Assembly: GCA_902766575.1 (NCBI GenBank)
Contig: CACXED010000074.1
Span: 1-19,534 of the forward strand
Direction: 5' to 3'
Source: an uncultured Ruminococcus sp.
Lineage (GTDB): Bacteria > Bacillota > Clostridia > Oscillospirales > CAG-272
Length of the DNA: 19,534 nucleotides
Of this stretch, positions 6,732-14,204 are shown piece by piece. The position numbers were made by a program, and so were the translations under genes. Positions within the stretch are counted from its first letter, which is position 1, and every line of letters starts with the position of its first letter. The notes under the pieces were generated by a model. The model saw nothing but the letters and a program-made list of their open reading frames with translations. It did no database searches and was not told the origin of the DNA.

Positions 6732-8188
6732 TCGCACACTCCCATAGCGCTTCCCGAGTAGGTCCACAGAAAGTCCTCGGCGACCTTTTTCATCTCGACG
6801 GCTATTCGGTCTTGGTCAAAGCCGAGAGTTATCCAGAGCCTGCCGAAATACTCGTCGATTATCTGAACGTCGATGAGCAGCGTCCGCTCGTCCTTCCAGG
6901 CCGCCGACGCCGCGCATTTATAGTAATTGCCCGGGCAGGGAACCGAGCCGATTTTTCTCGAATAGCCCTCCTCCGGGAAAAGTCCGAAGCGGTTCGAGCA
7001 CATTCCGAAGCTGAGAGCCTTGTCTCCCTGCGCGTTGGTGTATTCGAGCTTACAGTCCTCGCCGAAGGTCAGCCGCAGTGTCTTTATTCCCATCGGATTT
7101 TCGTCGAGCGTCCAGAGCTTGCCGTTTATCTCCCGCTCGAGCGGCGAGGTCTTGTCTCCTCTTGCCGACATGAGCTCGAGCGAGCCGGCGTATTCGTCGA
7201 GCGAGGTCTTTGCCGGTGGATTCTCGGGCAGCGGCTCTCCGGCGGCTGAGACTATCAGGTCGTAGAAGCTGTCGATTATGATGTCTCCGGCGTCGTCGAT
7301 GCCCTGATTGTCGCCGTTGTAGATAAAAATCATATCCTTTTCCGGCACGGCTATCGAGAACTGACAGCCCATGCCGTTGAAGTAGAAGCCATCGCGCAGC
7401 TTCCAGATCAGGTAGCCGTAGCCGTAGGAGCTGCGTCTGCGGCTCTCGATCCCGGCGGTCGGTATCAGCGCCGAGGTCGCCTCACGTATGAATTCAGCAT
7501 CAAGGAGCTGTTCGCCGCCGACTCTGCCGCCGTCGAGCACGAAGCGGCAGAGCTTCATCATATCCCTCGCCGTCGCCAGCACCGCCGAGTCTCCCCACGA
7601 GTGTCCGCCCGGACATTCAAGGCAGGTCAGCTCCTTTGATACGCCGATGCGGTCGAGGAGCTTTTTTCGCAGATATTCGACAAAGCTCATTCCGGTCAGA
7701 CGCTCGACCAGAGCTCCGAGCACGAACGAGCCTGTGCTGTCGTACTGGAAGCGGCTTCCGGGAGCGGCTGTCGTCCTGGTCGTTGCGAAATAATGCCTGA
7801 CGCGGTCGTCTGTGCGCGCCGAGAACCAGTATTCGCCGGCTTTTGGAGTGCTCATCATCAGCATCTGGCGGACGGTCTGAGCCGCCATAGCCGGGTCGGG
7901 GATATTCGCGGTCTCCTTTTCGAAGTATTTTCCGATCGGATCGTCGAGCCCGAGCAGCTTATCCTGCGCCGCAAAGCCGACCGCCAGCGCGACAAGGCTC
8001 TTGCTCTGCGAATACTCGCGGTGCAGAAAGTCGGCTGTGAACGGCGGGTAGTATTTCTCAAAGAGTATATCGCCGCTCCGCTCGATCAGGATATTGTGCG
8101 TCGAGAGTCCCGCGTCCTCGAGGGCTTTCAGAAAGCGTTCTATCGCGGCGGAGGATATCCCGCTCTGCTCGGGGGTTATGAGCTTCAT
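6728..8188 (-). CDS. Serine hydrolase, beta-lactamase (class C/PBP4*) family
   Basis: 486 aa from ATG 8188. An AAAGGA ribosome site at 8203-8198 is correctly spaced for this ATG and too close to or inside the earlier in-frame GTG 8206 and ATG 8197. The catalytic S60-x-x-K63 (YSQSKS) is present. The second motif is Y149-D-S in place of Y-x-N. In the third position NGMGCQF (about 265-271) stands where KTG or HxG is usual. ARDMMKLCRFVLDG (207-220) is a typical helix of the family. The C-terminal third (from about 310) is a beta-rich domain of the kind often appended to these enzymes. No signal peptide is visible, so a cytoplasmic esterase- or peptidase-like role is likelier than a cell-wall one. 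The substrate is unknown. It follows the MATE gene by 39 bases. Confidence 0.87.
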   Translation of the reverse strand: MKLITPEQSGISSAAIERFLKALEDAGLSTHNILIERSGDILFEKYYPPFTADFLHREYSQSKSLVALAVGFAAQDKLLGLDDPIGKYFEKETANIPDPAMAAQTVRQMLMMSTPKAGEYWFSARTDDRVRHYFATTRTTAAPGSRFQYDSTGSFVLGALVERLTGMSFVEYLRKKLLDRIGVSKELTCLECPGGHSWGDSAVLATARDMMKLCRFVLDGGRVGGEQLLDAEFIREATSALIPTAGIESRRRSSYGYGYLIWKLRDGFYFNGMGCQFSIAVPEKDMIFIYNGDNQGIDDAGDIIIDSFYDLIVSAAGEPLPENPPAKTSLDEYAGSLELMSARGDKTSPLEREINGKLWTLDENPMGIKTLRLTFGEDCKLEYTNAQGDKALSFGMCSNRFGLFPEEGYSRKIGSVPCPGNYYKCAASAAWKDERTLLIDVQIIDEYFGRLWITLGFDQDRIAVEMKKVAEDFLWTYSGSAMGVCE

Positions 8189-8227
8189 GATTTTCATTCC
8201 TTTCACGATATTTGTCTGTAGCTTATC

Positions 8228-9607
8228 TCATCGCGTGACGTTTTTTATCCACCGCTTTGACCTTATATAGATCAGACAGAAGCTCGATTTTATGACCTCG
8301 TCGCTCATCAGGCAGGCGTAGACCCACCAGACCGGAAGCCCGAAAATATGCGCCGCGGCCGCTCCGAGCGGTATCGAAATCACCCACATCGGCACAAAGT
8401 CAAAGAGCATCGCCGTCCGCGTGTCTCCGCCGCCGCGCATGACTCCGACTACCGCCGTGGTGTTGAAGCTCTTGATGAAGATTATCACCGACATCACCGA
8501 TATGATGTTGATCGCCGCGGCTTTCGTCTCGTCGGCGACGTTGAACAGCGAGACCGCCGGGTGTCTCACGAGCAGCACCACGCCCGACATCACGACTCCG
8601 AGCAGGGCTGACAGCGCGAGCATCGTTTTGGCGTAAGGGTAGGCGTTCTCGCTTCGACCCGCGCCGATCTCCTTGCCGATGATTATCTGCGTGGCGTTGG
8701 CAAAGCCGATCGCCGAGAGCAGACCTATCTTCTCAACGATGTTCGCGACCGAGTAAGCGGCGTAGGCGGCGTCGCTGATGTGTCCGATTATCACCGAGTG
8801 GAGCGTGATCCCCAGTCCCCACATCGTCTCGTTGAGTATGACCGGCAGGCTGTAGCGCACAAAGTCGCTGATCAGCCCGCGCTTTATCCTGAACATCCTC
8901 GCAAAGGACAGCCTGACTCTCCGGTCGAAGAACACGACGTAGGTGAGGACTATCAGGAATTCGATGATCCTCGCGATCAGCGTCGCCGCCGCCGCTCCGC
9001 GTATCCCGAGCGCCGGGAAGCCGAGCTTTCCGAAGATCAGTATATAGTTGAGGATTATATTCGAAAAGATTCCGACCGTATTCGAGCCGAGCGCTATTCC
9101 GACCTGCTCGGTCGAGCGCATTATTCCGCAGAGCAGACTGGTCAGCGAGGCTATCACATACGACGCGAGGACTATCCTCAGATACTGCACGCCGAGCTCG
9201 ATGACCTCCGGGCTGTCGGTGAAAAGCCCCATGACCTCCGGCGTGAACAGATAGCAGACCAGAGTGAAGATACCTCCGACCCCTATGGCGGCGGTTATCG
9301 CGATTCCGGCTATCGAGTTGATCGCGTCGGCGTCGCCCTTGCCCCAGTACTGGGCGATCAGCACCGACATTCCAGAAACCATTCCGAACAGGAACAGCGA
9401 GTAGACGAAAAAGGGCTGATTTGCAAAGTTCGCCGCCGAGATCACCGCCTCGGAGCTCTCTCCGACCTGCCCGAGCATGACTGTGTCCATCATGTTGAGC
9501 AGCAGCTGAAGCACGTTCTGAAGCGTCATCGGTATCGCGAGGGAGAGAATGACCTTGTAGAAGCTCCTGTCGCGGACGAATATCGGGGTTTTGATTTTCT
9601 GATTCAT
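8228..9607 (-). CDS. MATE-family multidrug/metabolite exporter
   Basis: 459 aa, the usual MATE length, with about 12 hydrophobic segments in two related halves. Half one opens with SLAIPMTLQNVLQLLLNMMD and has the conserved QPFF and AQYWGKGD region. Half two opens with RYSLPVILNETMWGLG and has IIIGKEIGAG, which mirrors the first half. MATE proteins exchange Na+ or H+ for cationic or other small molecules across the inner membrane; which one applies here cannot be read. It starts at ATG 9607 with GGAGAAC as ribosome site and has its own strong promoter at 9665-9637. It is the first gene of a minus-strand operon continuing into a serine hydrolase and a possible propeller protein. Confidence 0.95.
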   Translation of the reverse strand: MNQKIKTPIFVRDRSFYKVILSLAIPMTLQNVLQLLLNMMDTVMLGQVGESSEAVISAANFANQPFFVYSLFLFGMVSGMSVLIAQYWGKGDADAINSIAGIAITAAIGVGGIFTLVCYLFTPEVMGLFTDSPEVIELGVQYLRIVLASYVIASLTSLLCGIMRSTEQVGIALGSNTVGIFSNIILNYILIFGKLGFPALGIRGAAAATLIARIIEFLIVLTYVVFFDRRVRLSFARMFRIKRGLISDFVRYSLPVILNETMWGLGITLHSVIIGHISDAAYAAYSVANIVEKIGLLSAIGFANATQIIIGKEIGAGRSENAYPYAKTMLALSALLGVVMSGVVLLVRHPAVSLFNVADETKAAAINIISVMSVIIFIKSFNTTAVVGVMRGGGDTRTAMLFDFVPMWVISIPLGAAAAHIFGLPVWWVYACLMSDEVIKSSFCLIYIRSKRWIKNVTR

Positions 9608-9617
9608 AAGAAGTTCT

Positions 9618-9629
9618 CCAAAATTTTGG
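9618..9629. promoter_or_regulatory. 12-bp palindrome in the MATE leader
   Basis: CCAAAATTTTGG is a perfect palindrome immediately after the expected transcription start of the MATE gene, and it overlaps the GGAGAA ribosome site (9619-9614). The position suits a small repressor operator or a weak translation-masking structure. The regulator is not identifiable. Confidence 0.4.
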
Positions 9630-9636
9630 TATATTG

Positions 9637-9665
9637 ATTATAGCATTTTAAGCCGTTTTTGTCAA
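9637..9665 (-). promoter_or_regulatory. Sigma-A promoter of the MATE operon
   Basis: Minus strand: TTGACA (9665-9660), exactly 17 bp, TATAAT (9642-9637). Both hexamers match consensus. It leaves a leader of about 25 bases before the ATG at 9607. Confidence 0.88.
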
Positions 9666-9726
9666 GTGATATTCATTAAATCAACTGTCCGCGCATATGG
9701 TAGGAAAAGAATGGAGATGAAGCTGA

Positions 9727-10008
9727 ATGAAAAAGCGACTTGACACGATATTGCTCGCCGCCGCGCTCTTTACTGTGTCGGGAGCGATGCTCGCCTACAA
9801 TCTCGCAATGCTCGGACGGGACGGGACGATCTCGACCGTCTCGGGCGAAATTTCCGGGAACGACAGAGTTATCAGCGCCGCTGCGGAAAGACAGCTCGAC
9901 GCTTCGGTAGCGGCGGGAGCTTTGCCGGCTGAGACCGACGCGGAGACAGAGGTGGGACTCGTGCGCGATTATGAGCTTCTGCCGCCGGCTGTCACCTCTC
10001 CCGGTTGA
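9727..10008 (+). CDS. Small single-TM or secreted protein paired with M50 protease
   Basis: 93 aa starting at ATG 9727, with GGAG about 12 bases upstream. It begins MKKRLDT and has one hydrophobic segment (about 8-27, TILLAAALFTVSGAMLAYNL), which could be an uncleaved anchor. A Ser/Thr/Ala/Glu-rich low-complexity tail is probably outside the membrane. Its TGA overlaps the likely TTG start of the M50 protease. The pairing recalls SpoIVFA-SpoIVFB, where a membrane partner sits next to a site-2 protease, but I see no sequence similarity that proves this. It could equally be a substrate or an unrelated membrane peptide. No family recognised. Confidence 0.65.
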   Translation: MKKRLDTILLAAALFTVSGAMLAYNLAMLGRDGTISTVSGEISGNDRVISAAAERQLDASVAAGALPAETDAETEVGLVRDYELLPPAVTSPG

Positions 10009-10589
10009 GATCGGAGCGTCCCGGAAAAGCTCCATGGCGCGCGCCGAGGGTCAGGGTGAGCCTTCCGACGGCGGTTCTGCTGGCTCTGGCTGTGATTTTC
10101 AAGCCCCTGCGGGAGCTGCTCGTCCCGATATCGGCGGCGATGATACATGAGCTCGGGCATATCGTAGTGATAATGCTCTGCGGCGCGGATGTCGGCTCGA
10201 TAGAGGTCAGCCTTTTCGGAGCGGAGATCGGAGCTCTGACCGGCAGGCTCAATAAGACGCGGCGGATATTCGTCTATGCGGCGGGAGCGCTCGCCAACCT
10301 CGTTTCCGGAGCGATTGCGGCGATATTCGGATGCGAGCTGTTCTGCGCCTGCTCGCTGGCTCTGGCGATTGTGAATCTGCTCCCGGTGAGGACACTCGAC
10401 GGCGGCTGCATCGTCTGGGAGCTGCTCGGCTCGTTCAGATACGGCAGGACAGCGCTCGAGCTTCTGACCGGGATTTTAGTGTTCGCACTCTGGGTCGCGG
10501 CGGTGATAGCGCTGCTTTTCACGGGGAATATCTCGCTCTGGATGCTGTCGGTCTATCTTTTTGTGACGCTATATCTCGGAGGGCGGTGA
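10005..10589 (+). CDS. M50-family (site-2) membrane metalloprotease
   Basis: 194 aa if started at TTG 10005, which overlaps the upstream TGA. No Shine-Dalgarno precedes it, so the start relies on coupling; GTG 10056 is a possible alternative. The zinc-binding H48-E49-L-G-H52 lies in a hydrophobic helix (AAMIHELGHIVVIML). The second M50 motif, NLLPVRTLDGG (124-134) with D132, supplies the third ligand. About five or six hydrophobic segments make up the rest. The compact size without PDZ or CBS domains resembles the SpoIVFB-like branch, which cleaves membrane-bound pro-proteins. The identity of the target is unknown. A sporulation role is only a suggestion from the neighbouring small membrane gene. 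Confidence 0.85.
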   Translation: MRSERPGKAPWRAPRVRVSLPTAVLLALAVIFKPLRELLVPISAAMIHELGHIVVIMLCGADVGSIEVSLFGAEIGALTGRLNKTRRIFVYAAGALANLVSGAIAAIFGCELFCACSLALAIVNLLPVRTLDGGCIVWELLGSFRYGRTALELLTGILVFALWVAAVIALLFTGNISLWMLSVYLFVTLYLGGR

Positions 10590-10597
10590 GCAAAACC

Positions 10598-10628
10598 GAC
10601 GTCCCCGCCGGCTTTCAGCGGGGACGTC
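10598..10628. terminator. Hairpin terminator between converging genes
   Basis: GACGTCCCCGC (10598-10608), a 9-base loop, GCGGGGACGTC (10618-10628): an 11-bp perfect stem. On the minus strand it is followed by GGTTTTG, on the plus strand by AGCGCTATTTG, so the T-tracts are short. It lies between the M50 gene and the converging RNHCP gene; its right edge is 4 bases past the RNHCP stop. Confidence 0.75.
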
Positions 10629-10632
10629 AGCG

Positions 10633-11055
10633 CTATTTGTCATTGCGGATAATTTCAAGCGGGAAGGGCAGCTCGGTCAGCGGTCTGAGCGCCAAAAGCG
10701 TCAGCGTCAGCGGATCATCGTCGGCGGCTATGCGGTTTGAGTGCAGTACTCCGCACTTTTTGCAGCGGTGGATGACAGCCCACTCGCCGCGTCTGCCGTC
10801 CCGCCGTGAGAAGATCGCGATAGGCTCCATCAGACCTCCGCAGCCTGCCGAGCGGTCGCCCGGGATATTGTCGAGGTGCAGGCTGTGCAGGCAGTAGGGA
10901 CAGTGGTTGCGGTTATGCGTTCCGGCGTTCTTGGAGCCTACCTCGCGCCCGCAGTTGACGCACACGAATTTCGCGTCGGGTATCGAGTCGAATTTCGACT
11001 CGGGTCTTTGGGACTTTATGTCCTCAGAGAGTCTTTTTTTATAGCTGTATTTCAA
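10633..11055 (-). CDS. RNHCP-domain zinc-ribbon protein
   Basis: 140 aa. The family's name motif R-N-H-C-P is present at residues 49-53, within HNRNHCPYCLHSLHLD. It is flanked by C32-x-x-C35 (CVNC) and C98-x-x-C101 (CKKC), with GDRSAGCGG (67-74) and VLHSNRIAADDD (103-114) as further conserved blocks. Together these give cysteine pairs for two zinc ribbons. The start is TTG 11055 (LKYSYKK read as Met), fixed by a close GGAGGAAAA ribosome site at 11064-11056; no ATG is available. The family's function is unknown, and a nucleic-acid- or metal-binding role is the usual guess. It is transcribed away from a long inverted repeat (11069-11149) that would lie in its leader. Confidence 0.85.
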   Translation of the reverse strand: MKYSYKKRLSEDIKSQRPESKFDSIPDAKFVCVNCGREVGSKNAGTHNRNHCPYCLHSLHLDNIPGDRSAGCGGLMEPIAIFSRRDGRRGEWAVIHRCKKCGVLHSNRIAADDDPLTLTLLALRPLTELPFPLEIIRNDK

Positions 11056-11068
11056 TTTTCCTCCGGCT

Positions 11069-11149
11069 CGTCAGAATCGACCGGGAGGTCATCGCATGGT
11101 TAATGTTATTTGCGGCAGCCGATTGGTCTGCTGACCTCCCGGTCTGACG
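11069..11149. repeat. Long interrupted inverted repeat in the intergenic region
   Basis: A perfect 13-bp inverted repeat, GACCGGGAGGTCA (11079-11091) and TGACCTCCCGGTC (11132-11144), has a 40-base loop. It is extended by a further 5-bp pair, CGTCA (11069-11073) and TGACG (11145-11149), after a 5-base bulge (GAATC). It lies between the exporter stop (11193) and the RNHCP ribosome site (11064). No T-tract follows on either strand, so a simple terminator is unlikely. It could be a structured 5' leader of the RNHCP gene, a read-through attenuator, or a remnant of a small mobile palindromic element. Confidence 0.65.
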
Positions 11150-11192
11150 CCGATTGTGATAATACCAAACAAATTCTCCTTGATTTTTATTT

Positions 11193-13490
11193 TTATGAAA
11201 CCTTAGCGCTGTTCTTGGGCGCCATCTTGGACATCTGACGCTGAGCCATGACGAGCCCGTAGTAGATGCCCCGCTTGCGCATGAGCTCGTCGTGAGTTCC
11301 GACCTCGGCGACCGTGCCTTTGTCGAGGACGATGAGCCTTGTCGCGTTGCGCAGGGTCGAGAGACGGTGAGCTATCGCGAGGGTCGTTCTGTCCTTGATG
11401 AGCTTCTGCAGCGACTCCTGAATCTGCCGCTCGGTCTCGGTGTCGAGGGATGCGGTGGCTTCGTCGAGGATAAGTATCCTCGGATTGTGCAGCAGCGCCC
11501 GGGCTATCGAAATCCGCTGGCGCTCGCCGCCCGAGAGCGTGTGACCCTTTTCACCGACCTTGGTGTTGTATGCGTCGGGGAGCTTCATTATGAACTCGTG
11601 CGCTCCGGCGATCTTGGCGGCGGTGATTATCTCGTCGCGGGTCGCGGTCGGCTTTGCGTAGGCGATGTTGTCGTAGATCGTCCCGGCGAACAGGAAGGTC
11701 TCCTGCAATACCACGCCTATCTGCGAGCGCAGGCAGTCCTGCGACAGGTCGCGGATGTCGATTCCGTCGACCTTTATTGAGCCCTCGCCGATATCGTACA
11801 TTCTCATCAGCAGGTTGATGAGCGTGGACTTTCCGACGCCAGACTTTCCGACGATGCCGATCATCTCGCCCGGCTCTATATGGAGGTTCACGTTCTTGAG
11901 AACGTCGGTAGACTCGTCGTAGCCGAAGGCGACGTTCTCAACGTCGATGGTTCCCTTGATCGCGATAGTCTTTGCGTCCTCTCGGTCGGGAACGTCGATC
12001 TTCTCGTCGATTATCTCAAAGACCTTTGCGGTCGATGTGGTGAACTGGACGAGTCTGCGCGGCAGGTTCGCAACCCAGCGCAGCGGGCCGTAGATCATTC
12101 CGACATATGCCGAGAACTGCGACATCTCGCCGAGCGTCATCGTCCCGCCGATTATGCGGTTTCCGACGTAGAACAGCAGGAAGAACTCGCCGATCCCCAT
12201 GAAGAAGTTCAGCCACGGCCAGATCGTCGCCCAGATCCGCTCGTTTCGTATCGTGATATCGCGGTACTCCTGCGAGACCTCGTCAAAGCGGTCGGACTCG
12301 CGCTTCTCCATTCCGAACGCCTTTACGACGCGGATTCCCGAGAAGATATCGTGCAGTATCGTGTTCGACTTTGAGTAGATGTTCCACGACCGTCCGTAGA
12401 GCGGATGTATGAAGCCCCAGAAGTATTTGAACGACATCGCCACCAGCGGTGCGGGGAACAGTATCAGCAGAGCGAGCCTCCAGTCGTAGACGAACAGCAT
12501 TACCGATACCGAGATCAGTATCAGCGACTGCTGAACGAGATCGGGCATTAGTCCGGTGATGAAGTTCTGTATCTGCGAGGTGTCGCCGTTGACGCGGTTC
12601 ATGAGCTCTCCGGCGGTGCGCTTTGAGATGCGCGAGATCGACATCTGCTGGATCTTGGAAAAGACCATCTCGCGCAGCTTTACTATGACCTTGTTCGAGG
12701 TTATGACGAGCACCCGGCTCCGGACTATTCCAAAAAGCTGCGAGACGATATGCACAGCCGCCAGCGAGATTATCACGAGCGCGAACTGCCAGAGCAGCAC
12801 GCTCTCGGGGCTTTCGGTCTTGATAAAATCGTCGACGAGGATGCGGTTTATGTACGGGGTCAGCAGATTTACTCCGGTTATCGCGAAGAACAGCACGACC
12901 GATACCGCAAGATACCATTTATATGGCAGCGCTATCTGCCAGAGCCGCTTCATGACGCCCTTCTTGTCTACGCAGTGCGGGCAGACCGACGAGCCGGGCG
13001 GCAGCGGACGTCCGCATTTCTCGCAGAAGCGCGTGAGATCCTTCATGTAGTCAAAGCTGAACTCGCCGGTCTTTTTGAATTTGTTGATCCGCTTCATGAC
13101 CGCGGCGTACTCGGCGGTGCGCGAGCTGTCGCTGCGGCAGATCAGATAGTCCGAGCCGTTCAGTATGCAGTCGGCGGTGACGCTGCCGACTCCGGCGGTT
13201 ATTTTGAACTCGTCCGCCTCGCTGAGCTTTATCTCCTTGGTGCGCTTTCCGTTCTCGTAGACGAGCAGAGCCTCCTTTGTCAGCGCGCAGAGACCGTCGA
13301 CACGCTGGTCGAGCTTATTCTCCGCGGTGACGTGATCGGAGAGGGTGAAGTCGAATATCGTGATTATCCCGTCGGGTGAGAGCGATGGGTCGACGGAATG
13401 GAGTCTCTGCCACATCTGCTCCTTTTTGCGCTCAAGGCGTTCGGCCGCGAGCTTTTCCTCAAGCTCCGCCTGAGTTTGTATGCTTTCCAT
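11193..13490 (-). CDS. ABC exporter (permease-ATPase fusion) with N-terminal PH-like region and zinc ribbon
   Basis: 765 aa. A charged helical start (1-30) and a beta-rich domain (about 35-140, PH-like in appearance) precede a four-cysteine zinc ribbon (C156-x-x-C159, C170-x-x-C173). Then come a six-helix type IV ABC transmembrane domain (about 185-480) and an ATPase domain. Walker A is GKSGVGKST (548-556), the signature LSGGERQR (652-659), and Walker B ILILDEAT with catalytic E677; the switch is H708. All ATPase motifs are canonical, so it should be active. Lipid, peptide or drug substrates are all possible for this exporter class. It is third in an operon with DUF1854 and a second exporter of the same length, so a heterodimer is likely (inference). 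ATG 13490 is preceded by AAAGGAAG. Confidence 0.93.
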   Translation of the reverse strand: MESIQTQAELEEKLAAERLERKKEQMWQRLHSVDPSLSPDGIITIFDFTLSDHVTAENKLDQRVDGLCALTKEALLVYENGKRTKEIKLSEADEFKITAGVGSVTADCILNGSDYLICRSDSSRTAEYAAVMKRINKFKKTGEFSFDYMKDLTRFCEKCGRPLPPGSSVCPHCVDKKGVMKRLWQIALPYKWYLAVSVVLFFAITGVNLLTPYINRILVDDFIKTESPESVLLWQFALVIISLAAVHIVSQLFGIVRSRVLVITSNKVIVKLREMVFSKIQQMSISRISKRTAGELMNRVNGDTSQIQNFITGLMPDLVQQSLILISVSVMLFVYDWRLALLILFPAPLVAMSFKYFWGFIHPLYGRSWNIYSKSNTILHDIFSGIRVVKAFGMEKRESDRFDEVSQEYRDITIRNERIWATIWPWLNFFMGIGEFFLLFYVGNRIIGGTMTLGEMSQFSAYVGMIYGPLRWVANLPRRLVQFTTSTAKVFEIIDEKIDVPDREDAKTIAIKGTIDVENVAFGYDESTDVLKNVNLHIEPGEMIGIVGKSGVGKSTLINLLMRMYDIGEGSIKVDGIDIRDLSQDCLRSQIGVVLQETFLFAGTIYDNIAYAKPTATRDEIITAAKIAGAHEFIMKLPDAYNTKVGEKGHTLSGGERQRISIARALLHNPRILILDEATASLDTETERQIQESLQKLIKDRTTLAIAHRLSTLRNATRLIVLDKGTVAEVGTHDELMRKRGIYYGLVMAQRQMSKMAPKNSAKVS
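11572..11617. repeat. Near-identical 46-bp block in both ABC exporters (copy at 14572-14617)
   Basis: 45 of 46 bases match between 11572-11617 and 14572-14617, the only mismatch being at 11595/14595. The block encodes the same DA(Y/F)-type helical segment of the ATPase domain (residues KIAGAHxFIMKLPDA). Surrounding motifs (signature, Walker B, D-loop) are also aligned at exactly 3000 bp. This supports an old tandem duplication, perhaps with local gene conversion. Confidence 0.8.
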
Positions 13491-13524
13491 TGAATCACTT
13501 CCTTTCTTTGGAAAAGCCTGACGC

Positions 13525-14184
13525 TTACAGATATAATTCTATCTTCTTGTAGCTCTGACGGTCGAGCGCTTCGACGTCTGGAATCTCGTAGCGGTTGCCG
13601 TCGACGTCGAGTATGAACAGCCGCTCCGAGCCGTCGGGATTCGTTGACTTGATGATGCTCCGGTAGGTGTCCTGAAGCGTGAAGGACTTCTCGCCGAACT
13701 CGCAATCGCATCTCCAGTAGGAGAAGCCGTAGCGCTCCTTGACCGAGTAAATTTTCTTTATCGTCGGCGTGTAGTACTTCGCGTCGAGCTCCCGTTCGAG
13801 CATCGAGCGCTGGGGCTCGTCAAAGTCGTCGAGCGAGCGTATGAAGCCGATCTCCTTCTTGTCCTTGTCGAGCACCGAGATATAGTCCCGCGGCATATCG
13901 AACGGAAACGCGCGGGAGAGGAAGATCCGCTCGGCGACTCTCAGCATCTTGCCCTCGGGAAGATTGTCCTCCTCGGGATAGTGAATTTTTTCGCCGTTTT
14001 CGTCCTTTTTCTCGTCGGGCTTTTCGGGATTCAGCAGGGTGTCGGTCGGCTTGTCGACCACGGCTCTCAGCCCGAGAAAGCCGTTCTTCTCGGTGAGCGT
14101 GCAGTTGCTCCGGTCGAGATAGGTTATCTTGACTATGCCGCGGAGCTCTGCGGGAACCGCGGGGGTTTTTTCGTTTACTTCCAT
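13525..14184 (-). CDS. DUF1854 family protein
   Basis: 219 aa. The C-terminal 130 residues match the DUF1854 pattern: SRAFPFDMPRDYISVLDKD (about 89-107), EIGFIRSLDDFDEPQRSMLE, AKYYTPTIKKIYSVKER, ERLFILDVDGNRYEIPD and ALDRQSYKKIELYL at the end. The N-terminal part (about 20-80) is poorly conserved and charged (EKPDEKKDENGE). There is no membrane segment or signal peptide. In other bacteria DUF1854 genes sit next to ABC exporters, notably in cyanophycin loci, so it is likely a soluble partner of the transporter. It lies between the two exporters, 20 bases after the first and 34 before the second. Its biochemical role is not known. Confidence 0.87.
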   Translation of the reverse strand: MEVNEKTPAVPAELRGIVKITYLDRSNCTLTEKNGFLGLRAVVDKPTDTLLNPEKPDEKKDENGEKIHYPEEDNLPEGKMLRVAERIFLSRAFPFDMPRDYISVLDKDKKEIGFIRSLDDFDEPQRSMLERELDAKYYTPTIKKIYSVKERYGFSYWRCDCEFGEKSFTLQDTYRSIIKSTNPDGSERLFILDVDGNRYEIPDVEALDRQSYKKIELYL

Positions 14185-14204
14185 TATTGTTCCACTCCTT
14201 TCGG

